Program-made: the position numbers and the translations under genes | Source of the DNA: Moorena producens 3L | GTDB lineage: Bacteria; Cyanobacteriota; Cyanobacteriia; Cyanobacteriales; Coleofasciculaceae | NCBI RefSeq assembly: GCF_000211815.1 | Contig: NZ_GL890938.1 | Span: 1-11,939 of the forward strand | Direction: 5' to 3' | DNA: 11,939 nt | Shown: piece after piece, positions 7,058-11,939 of the stretch | How the letters are laid out: every line of letters begins with the position of its first letter | Position numbering within the stretch: position 1 is the stretch's first letter | Notes under the pieces: model-generated | Seen by the model: only the letters and a program-made list of their open reading frames with translations | Told to the model about the DNA's origin: nothing | Databases searched by the model: none

Positions 7058-7110
7058 TGATAATTTTTTCCCTACTTCCGATTCCCGATTCCCTACTCCC
7101 TACTCCCTAA
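7058..7110. repeat. Degenerate STRR array with conserved left flank
   Basis: TGATAATTTTTTCCC (7058-7072) is identical to the left flank of the array at 214-228. It is followed by a mixture of CCCTACT, TCCGATT, CCCGATT and CCCTACT heptamers. This is a shorter, more diverged version of the same composite element. Confidence 0.8.
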
Positions 7111-7120
7111 AATCCAATAA

Positions 7121-7158
7121 ACAAAAGGTTGATGAGCATTGTATCACTCATCAACCTT
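7121..7158 (-). terminator. Probable intrinsic terminator of dnaK
   Basis: AAGGTTGATGAG (7125-7136) and CTCATCAACCTT (7147-7158) form a perfect 12-bp stem with a 10-nt loop. On the minus strand the stem is followed by a T-rich run (TTTTGTTTATT), as in an intrinsic terminator. It lies about 250 nt past the dnaK stop, so a long 3' UTR is implied. On the plus strand no T-tract follows. Confidence 0.6.
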
Positions 7159-7228
7159 GATTAGACTTTGGACAGGGATCAACTAAGGGTTAGGATTCTC
7201 TGCCATTAGCTATTAGCCATCTAAGTAT

Positions 7229-7277
7229 TCAGCTATCAGCTATTAGCTATCAGCTATCAGTTATCAGTTATCAGTTT
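7229..7277. repeat. STRR heptamer array (TCAGCTA/TCAGTTA)
   Basis: Seven contiguous heptamers read TCAGCTA, TCAGCTA, TTAGCTA, TCAGCTA, TCAGTTA, TCAGTTA and TCAGTTT. Related TTAGCTA-like units lie just upstream at 7205-7220. Confidence 0.9.
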
Positions 7278-7320
7278 ATGAATAAAACAGGTAACCATTT
7301 TTTTGATCTGAGTTACGGGA

Positions 7321-7365
<45 letters not shown>

Positions 7366-7373
7366 ACCTCAAG

Positions 7374-7396
7374 TAGCGTGCGCGTAGCGCATATGC
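7374..7396 (+). repeat. Small dispersed hairpin repeat, copy C
   Basis: TAGCGTGCGCGTAGCG (7374-7389) matches copy A (116-131) at 15 of 16 bases. It runs into the palindrome GCATATGC (7389-7396), which would be a shorter version of the variable stem. It lies in the dnaK 3' UTR, 12 bp after the stop. Confidence 0.45.
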
Positions 7397-7408
7397 TTAC
7401 CCAAACCT

Positions 7409-9319
7409 CTACTTGCTTTCAGAAAACTCAGCGTCAATGACATCATCACCACCAGAGCTACCAGAAGCAGCAGCATCAGGGCCTGGTGTGTCAGCATCGG
7501 TAGCCTGAGCAGCCCCCTCAGCTTGTTGATAGAGGTTAGCACTAACACTGTAGAGAGCTTGTTGTAACTCAGGGGTCAGAGTCTTGATTTTCTCATCATC
7601 CTCTTGGCCAATTGCCTCTCGCAGGTCTTTGATCAACCCTTCGATCTTCTCCTTATCAGCAGCTGGCAATTTATCATCCAGTTCTTTAATCTGTTTCTCG
7701 GCCTGGTAGGTCAGAGAATCAGCTTGGTTCTTACGGTCAATCTTCTCACGACGCTCTTGGTCAGCCTCTGCATTAGCTTCAGCATCTTTCACCATCCGGT
7801 CTACTTCCTGATCGGATAGGGTGGACGCACCAGTAATGTTGATCGACTGTTCCTTACCAGTGCCCTTGTCCTTAGCGGTAACATTCAGGATACCGTTGGC
7901 ATCAATGTCAAAGGTTACCTCAATCTGAGGGACGCCACGGGGTGCAGGGGGAATACCATCCAATCTGAAGGTTCCCAAGCTCTTGTTGTCAGAGGACATT
8001 TCCCGCTCACCCTGAAGAACATGGATTTCTACGTTGGTCTGACCATCCACAGCAGTAGAGAAGGTTTCTGACTTCTTGGTGGGGATAGTGGTGTTGCGGG
8101 GAATCAGTTTCGTCATCACGCCACCGAGAGTTTCCACACCCAAGGACAAGGGGGTAACATCCAACAGTAGGATATCCTTGACTTCACCAGCCAATACACC
8201 ACCTTGGATAGCAGCACCTACTGCTACCACTTCATCGGGGTTAACGGTTTGGTTGGGGTCCTTGCCAAGTACCTTCTTGACCACCTCTTGCACTGCAGGG
8301 ATCCGAGTGGAACCACCAACCAAGACCACCTCATCAATGGCACTCTTGTCGAGTTTGGCATCTTTGATGGCATTCTCTACCGGAATGCGGCAACGGTCGA
8401 TTAAGTCAGAGCAAATATCTTCAAACTGACCCCTAGTCAAGGTCATATCCAGGTGCTTAGGCCCTTCTTGGGTAGCCGTGATGAAAGGCAAGTTAATGTC
8501 AGCTTGCATAACGCTAGACAACTCAATCTTGGCTTTCTCTGCGGCTTCAGTCAGACGTTGTAGAGCTTGCTTGTCCTTACGTAGGTCAATCCCTTCTGCG
8601 CTTTGGAACTCTTTGGCTAGGTGATCAACAATTTTCTTATCAAAGTCATCACCACCGAGGTGAGTGTCACCGGAGGTAGCCAACACTTCAAACACCCCGT
8701 CGCCTACTTCTAGAATGGAGACGTCAAAGGTACCACCACCCAAGTCAAACACTAGGATAGTTTCGTTGCTCTTCTTGTCTAAACCATAAGCCAGAGAGGC
8801 TGCGGTGGGTTCGTTGATAATCCGCAGCACTTCAACCCCAGCAATTTTACCCGCTGCCTTAGTAGCTTGACGCTGGGAGTCATTGAAGTAAGCTGGCACA
8901 GTAATTACGGCTTGGGTAACGGTTTCCCCAAGATACTTGCTAGCATCATCAACCAGCTTGCGCAGCACCTGAGCTGATATCTCTTCTGGCGCAAATTGCT
9001 TTCCTTGAGCTGGGCAATCTAGCTTGACATTATCACCAACCTTGAGAGTTTTGTAAGATACTTCGGTAGCCTCGTTGGTGACTTCACTGTATCTACGTCC
9101 AATGAAGCGTTTGACTGAATAGAAAGTGTTTTCGGGGTTCATCACCGCCTGACGCTTAGCAATTTGACCGACTAAGCGATCGCCATTTTTGGCATAAGCT
9201 ACGACTGAAGGGGTTGTCCGAAAACCTTCTGCATTAGCAATAACCGTGGGTTTACCACCTTCCATTACTGCTACACAGGAGTTTGTTGTACCTAAGTCAA
9301 TTCCAACAACTTTTGCCAT
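7409..9319 (-). CDS. dnaK: Chaperone protein DnaK (HSP70), DnaK2 type
   Basis: This 636-residue HSP70 is full length. The ATPase domain shows GIDLGTTNS (6-14), the NEPTAASLAYG segment (169-179), the phosphate-binding GGGTFDVS (194-201) and VLVGGSTRIP (332-341). The interdomain linker is DILLLDVTPL (382-391). The substrate-binding domain and helical lid follow, and the C-terminus ends in DDVIDAEFSESK, where the co-chaperone-binding type tail is kept. DnaK binds exposed hydrophobic segments and releases them under DnaJ/GrpE control in the cytosol. Among cyanobacterial paralogues it resembles the essential stress-responsive DnaK2. The ATG at 9317-9319 starts the canonical N-terminus. No dnaJ or grpE lies in the window. 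It is read leftward, away from a gene-free kilobase that should hold its promoter. I saw no CIRCE operator. Confidence 0.97.
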   Translation of the reverse strand: MAKVVGIDLGTTNSCVAVMEGGKPTVIANAEGFRTTPSVVAYAKNGDRLVGQIAKRQAVMNPENTFYSVKRFIGRRYSEVTNEATEVSYKTLKVGDNVKLDCPAQGKQFAPEEISAQVLRKLVDDASKYLGETVTQAVITVPAYFNDSQRQATKAAGKIAGVEVLRIINEPTAASLAYGLDKKSNETILVFDLGGGTFDVSILEVGDGVFEVLATSGDTHLGGDDFDKKIVDHLAKEFQSAEGIDLRKDKQALQRLTEAAEKAKIELSSVMQADINLPFITATQEGPKHLDMTLTRGQFEDICSDLIDRCRIPVENAIKDAKLDKSAIDEVVLVGGSTRIPAVQEVVKKVLGKDPNQTVNPDEVVAVGAAIQGGVLAGEVKDILLLDVTPLSLGVETLGGVMTKLIPRNTTIPTKKSETFSTAVDGQTNVEIHVLQGEREMSSDNKSLGTFRLDGIPPAPRGVPQIEVTFDIDANGILNVTAKDKGTGKEQSINITGASTLSDQEVDRMVKDAEANAEADQERREKIDRKNQADSLTYQAEKQIKELDDKLPAADKEKIEGLIKDLREAIGQEDDEKIKTLTPELQQALYSVSANLYQQAEGAAQATDADTPGPDAAASGSSGGDDVIDAEFSESK

Positions 9320-9857
9320 AAGAGTGTTCCGGGTGCCTATAACTACAAATACTGGTAGGGTAGGAGAGGATTAGAGAATTATCCGTCAGATTGGTTCAAG
9401 CAATAACCGTTGCGAGTTTTTATACCATCGGTTGGATTACCATTATTTATACTGAACTTGATTTGCCAGTCTAATGAAGGGTGGTTTCCCGAACCTAAGA
9501 TGGGACGGTTCTTGATTGAATAACCGATTATCTACTGATTGTCTCGGTCAGGGGGCAGCAGGAAAGAAAAAAGTTATGGGTAATCAGCGCCATTCTCGAT
9601 TAGGTGTGAGAGTCGGAAGATAGGGAATATCACCGAAGTTGGGGAAGAATCCACCAAGAGTTCTGATTTCCGTCACGTTTGAATTAGGACTGCTATGGTC
9701 AAAACCCATGTATGTTTTTTTCCTGACCCCTTTTTGTTGCCTTGCCTGTGTCTAATTTACGAAAATTAACGGCTGTTGGGATTGGTGTGAACCGTAACAA
9801 ATCAGTTGTGTTTGCCGTCTTGAGAGTAGTAGAGGAAACTGAAACTGAAACGGGATA

Positions 9858-9954
9858 GGGAGTCGGGAGTCGGGAGTCGGGAGTCGGGAATCGGAACCCA
9901 CCCCTAACCCCTCCCAGGAGGGGAACGGGAGTCGGGAATCGGGAGTCGGGAGTC
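9858..9954. repeat. Two STRR blocks (GGGAGTC/GGGAATC) flanking a GC hairpin
   Basis: Block one is GGGAGTC x4 plus GGGAATC (9858-9892). Block two is GGGAGTC, GGGAATC, GGGAGTC, GGGAGTC (9927-9954). Between them lies the palindrome CCCCTCC-CA-GGAGGGG (9908-9923). Confidence 0.9.
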
Positions 9955-9990
9955 GGAAGCTGTGGGGAGATCGGGAGTGATAATTAAGAA

Positions 9991-10037
9991 CTGCTATAAG
10001 TACTGCTATAAGTATGATCAGCTAAGTATGATCAGCG
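9991..10037. repeat. Nested short tandem duplications
   Basis: CTGCTATAAGTA occurs twice in tandem (9991-10002, 10003-10014). An overlapping 14-bp unit, AGTATGATCAGCTA (10011-10024), is repeated at 10025-10037 with its last bases changed. These are not heptamer arrays and look like local slippage products. Confidence 0.8.
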
Positions 10038-10350
10038 CTATATCTGTGTTCTGTCATTCTCGGAGATTGCGATCGCGCTTTCAGGTTACAGTCACAGAGT
10101 TGTTGAGATTTAGCTCTATTTTCTGATTCTTATTAGAAAATAGAGAAGCGATCGCCGTTTGTACAAAAGTTACAGAACTTAGGAATCACAAAAGTTTTCC
10201 CAGACTGATGAAAGAGAAATATAGCAATCTTCATAGCAATGAGGTACGAATTTTAGCTATTCCCTGTTCCCCATTCCCTGTTTACTATTAAATAATTATC
10301 GCTGCTCCGAAGTCCCTGCTCCCTGCTCCATAAAACAAAAAAAATGTACC

Positions 10351-10379
10351 TCACCTAATTAAAAAATGCTATTAGGTGA
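10351..10379 (+). promoter_or_regulatory. Inverted repeat overlapping the GTG start of dus
   Basis: TCACCTAAT (10351-10359) and ATTAGGTGA (10371-10379) form a perfect 9-bp stem with an 11-nt A-rich loop. The right arm contains the GTG at 10376. In an mRNA starting upstream this would bury that codon. It may be an operator, a translational hairpin, or a sign that translation really begins at the ATG at 10406. Confidence 0.4.
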
Positions 10380-11452
10380 TCACGACGGAAACAACACCAT
10401 TCCCAATGCCATTTCTATCTCCACAATTACAGCAACGGTTAGCATCACCCCTTAAAATTGGCTCGGTTGAGGTCAACAGCAGGGTTTTACAGTCACCCCT
10501 GTCTGGAGTAACCGACTTGGTGTTTCGTCGCCTAGTGCGTCGCTACGCCACTGAGTCGATGATGTATACCGAAATGGTTCATGCTAGCCAGTTAAAGTAT
10601 CTCCGAGAATTGCCCAAGGTTATGGAGGTAGACCCATTAGAAAAACCGATCAGTATCCAATTATTCGACTGTCGCCCGGAATTTCTGGCTCAAGCGGCAC
10701 AAAGGGCAGTGGCAGAAGGGGCAGATACTGTGGATATCAATATGGGTTGCCCTGTTAATAAAATTACTAAAAATGGTGGCGGGTCTGCTTTACTGCGAGA
10801 TCCAGAAACGGCGGAAGCAATTGTACGGTCAGTAGTCAAGGCGGTGGAGGTACCTGTAACGGTCAAAACCCGTATTGGCTGGACTAATCAGGAGATCAAT
10901 GCGGTAGAATTTGCCCAACGTATGGAAGATGCCGGGGCTCAGATGTTGACCCTCCATGGCCGTACTCGTGACCAGGGGTATAATGGCTCGGCTCGCTGGG
11001 AATGGATTAAGCGGGTAAAAGATGTGCTGTCTATCCCAGTGATTGCTAATGGGGATATTTTGTCCGTCGATGCAGCAGTGCGCTGCTTGGAAGAAACCGG
11101 TGCTGATGGGGTAATGTGTTCTCGGGGAACCCTGGGCTATCCCTTTCTAGTCGGAGAAATAGACTATTTCCTGAAAACCGGACAACTGTTACCCCCAACC
11201 ACACCAGTACAACTGCTTGAATGTGCTAAAGAGCATTTACAAGGTCTATGGCACTATAAGGGGGAGCGTGGTATTTATCAATCCCGGAAACACATGGCTT
11301 GGTACGCCAAAGGGTTTCCCGGAGCAGGGGAATTGCGTAAGAAACTCAGTAGAATAGAGACGGTTGACCAAGGAGTTGAGTTGATTGAAAATGCGATCGC
11401 TAAACTTCAGCCGTCAGCCGTCAGCCGTCAGCCGTCAGCCGTCAGCCGTTAG
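10376..11452 (+). CDS. dus: tRNA-dihydrouridine synthase (Dus family)
   Basis: This 358-residue FMN-dependent enzyme reduces uridine to dihydrouridine in the D-loop region of tRNAs in the cytoplasm. The TIM-barrel shows LQSPLSGVTDLVFRRL (38-53), SIQLFD (93-98), the active-site segment INMGCPVNKI (121-130) with catalytic Cys125, VTVKTRIGW (161-169, Lys164), LHGRTRDQGYNG (193-204, His194) and ANGD (224-227), then GTLGYPFLVGEI. The GTG at 10376 is the longest frame but lies in a hairpin and has no clear Shine-Dalgarno. The in-frame ATG at 10406 (residue 11) is equally plausible and closer to where homologues begin. Residues from about 345 (QPSAVSRQPSAVSR) come from the CAGCCGT heptamer array, and the TAG stop arises from a C-to-T variant unit. 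Which Dus subgroup it belongs to is not certain. Confidence 0.93.
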   Translation: MITTETTPFPMPFLSPQLQQRLASPLKIGSVEVNSRVLQSPLSGVTDLVFRRLVRRYATESMMYTEMVHASQLKYLRELPKVMEVDPLEKPISIQLFDCRPEFLAQAAQRAVAEGADTVDINMGCPVNKITKNGGGSALLRDPETAEAIVRSVVKAVEVPVTVKTRIGWTNQEINAVEFAQRMEDAGAQMLTLHGRTRDQGYNGSARWEWIKRVKDVLSIPVIANGDILSVDAAVRCLEETGADGVMCSRGTLGYPFLVGEIDYFLKTGQLLPPTTPVQLLECAKEHLQGLWHYKGERGIYQSRKHMAWYAKGFPGAGELRKKLSRIETVDQGVELIENAIAKLQPSAVSRQPSAVSR

Positions 11453-11463
11453 CCGTTAGCCGT
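11408..11463. repeat. STRR heptamer array (CAGCCGT x6, TAGCCGT x2) at the 3' end of dus
   Basis: Six CAGCCGT units (11408-11449) and two TAGCCGT units (11450-11463) are contiguous. The first TAG is the in-frame stop of dus. Three heptamers make a 7-residue protein repeat, QPSAVSR. Confidence 0.95.
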
Positions 11464-11488
11464 CAGCTTATTTTATTCAAAACTCAAG

Positions 11489-11524
11489 TAGGGTGGCACA
11501 GGCTTCTAGGGTGGCACAGGCTTC
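11489..11524. repeat. 18-bp perfect tandem duplication
   Basis: TAGGGTGGCACAGGCTTC occurs twice back to back (11489-11506, 11507-11524) in the spacer between dus and rpsU, upstream of the rpsU promoter. Confidence 0.9.
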
Positions 11525-11533
11525 TGTCACGTC

Positions 11534-11578
11534 TTGTTATCAGCAACCTTGCTAGATAGTATAATTGTATGATACTAT
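11534..11578 (+). promoter_or_regulatory. Probable rpsU promoter with palindromic -10 region
   Basis: TATAAT (11560-11565) is a perfect -10 hexamer about 55 nt before the rpsU ATG. The best -35 candidate, TTGTTA (11534-11539), is 20 nt away, longer than ideal. The -10 lies in an inverted repeat, ATAGTAT (11556-11562) and ATACTAT (11572-11578), that could be an operator or a 5' hairpin. Confidence 0.5.
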
Positions 11579-11619
11579 AAGCAGAATTTTTTGTTGAAAT
11601 TTAGGAGGATTAATTTAGT

Positions 11620-11799
11620 ATGACCCAAGTGGTTGTCGGTGAAAATGAAGGCATTGAGTCAGCCCTGCGTAGATTTAAGCGACAAGTATCTAAAGCTGGA
11701 ATTTTTGCTGATATGAAGCGTCTACGTCATTTTGAGACTCCCATTGAAAAGAAAAAGCGCAAAGCGATCGCTCGCAGACGCAAGCGTCGGTACCGCTAA
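11620..11799 (+). CDS. rpsU: 30S ribosomal protein S21
   Basis: This 59-residue, strongly basic protein begins MTQVVVGENEGIESALRRF and has the S21 pattern: a short N-terminal strand, then helical basic segments (RQVSKAG, ETPIEKKKRKAI) and an Arg-rich C-terminus ending RRRKRRYR. S21 sits on the small ribosomal subunit near the anti-Shine-Dalgarno region and helps initiation. The length is normal for cyanobacteria. The ATG is set by a strong AGGAGG (11603-11608) 11 nt upstream. The gene is a complete unit, with a TATAAT promoter upstream and a hairpin plus T-tract downstream, and is probably monocistronic. A HIP1 site (11764-11771) lies inside it. Confidence 0.95.
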   Translation: MTQVVVGENEGIESALRRFKRQVSKAGIFADMKRLRHFETPIEKKKRKAIARRRKRRYR

Positions 11800-11822
11800 A
11801 CCTTCAAGTCACTGTTACCACT

Positions 11823-11849
11823 CCCCGGTCATGAGACGCGGGGTTTTTT
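11823..11849 (+). terminator. Rho-independent terminator of rpsU
   Basis: CCCCG-GTC (11823-11830) pairs with GAC-(G)-CGGGG (11835-11843) around an ATGA tetraloop, with one bulged G. Six T residues follow (11844-11849). It lies 24 nt after the rpsU stop. Confidence 0.88.
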
Positions 11850-11899
11850 GGTGGCTTACTTCTTATCATCTTACCGGTTAACCAACAAGTATAAGGATC

Positions 11900-11939
11900 G
11901 GGAATCGGGAATCGGGAATCGGGAATCGGGAATCGGGAA
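11900..11939. repeat. STRR heptamer array (GGGAATC), running off the window
   Basis: Five perfect GGGAATC units (11900-11934) and the start of a sixth reach the window end, so the true length is unknown. Confidence 0.95.

Larger units (their letters stand above)
9320..10375. other. Gene-free region upstream of dnaK and dus
   Basis: No credible ORF is visible; short frames such as the one at 9695 end within about 25 codons. The region should contain the leftward dnaK promoter: TATAAA-like hexamers on the minus strand lie near 9420-9450, one as TGGTATAAA, but without a clear -35. It also holds two STRR blocks separated by a G/C hairpin, two short tandem duplications, two HIP1 sites (10069, 10148), CCCTGTT/CCCTGCT heptamers (10262-10282 and 10314-10327), and an inverted repeat over the dus start. 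I found no tRNA and no Yfr1-type motif. Confidence 0.65.

Noticed and set aside
8076..8429. 117-residue plus-strand ORF inside dnaK
   Set aside because: It is an antisense shadow of a highly conserved gene; several such frames occur across dnaK and htrA.
9320..9480. CIRCE or other heat-shock operator upstream of dnaK
   Set aside because: I looked for TTAGCACTC/GAGTGCTAA-type arms and did not see them; only weak -10-like hexamers are present.
9695..9769. Short ORF beginning ATGGTCAAAACC in the dnaK-dus gap
   Set aside because: Only about 24 codons, no ribosome binding site, and no recognisable product.
9908..9923. GC hairpin CCCCTCC/GGAGGGG as a terminator
   Set aside because: No T-tract follows on either strand and no gene ends nearby; it looks like part of the repeat cluster.

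Overview
The window looks like chromosomal DNA of a filamentous cyanobacterium, possibly a large marine form of the Moorena/Lyngbya type. This rests on eight HIP1 octamers (GCGATCGC at 4513, 5646, 6226, 9176, 10069, 10148, 11393 and 11764), many heptanucleotide tandem arrays of the cyanobacterial STRR type, and cyanobacterial-type DnaK2, HtrA/Deg, Dus and S21 proteins. The genus is a guess from composition.

Layout. 1-361: no gene; end of a dispersed inverted repeat, a small hairpin repeat, and an STRR array. 362-3514: one continuous reading frame interrupted by a single in-frame amber codon (1196-1198). It encodes an alpha/beta-hydrolase (serine esterase/lipase-like) domain, then an NB-ARC-type STAND NTPase, then a kinesin-light-chain-like TPR array with 42-residue units. 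This is NLR-like architecture. The part after the amber has no canonical start codon before the Walker A motif. 3515-3939: repeat-rich spacer with a good sigma70-type promoter. 3940-5136: HtrA/Deg-family serine protease. 5137-5408: convergent spacer with STRR and an inverted repeat. 5409-6767 (minus): DUF815-type AAA ATPase. 6768-7408: repeat-rich spacer with a probable dnaK terminator. 7409-9319 (minus): dnaK (DnaK2 type). 9320-10375: about 1 kb without a gene. 10376-11452: tRNA-dihydrouridine synthase. 11620-11799: rpsU (ribosomal protein S21), with its own promoter, ribosome binding site and terminator. 11900-11939: another STRR array running off the edge.

How the genes relate. HtrA and DnaK are protein quality-control factors. 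Dus and S21 belong to translation. The DUF815 protein is an uncharacterised AAA ATPase. None of these form an obvious operon; each has its own spacer. The accessory piece is the hydrolase-NB-ARC-TPR locus, which by architecture would be a signal-responsive switch: TPR sensor, NTPase oligomerisation, hydrolase effector. It is a candidate immune or conflict system, but this is inference from domain order.

The most striking points are the amber codon that splits an otherwise intact NLR-like gene, the near-identical 126-bp TPR units, STRR arrays forming the C-termini of two housekeeping-type proteins, STRR arrays with shared non-repeat flanks, and two dispersed hairpin families whose stems show compensatory changes.
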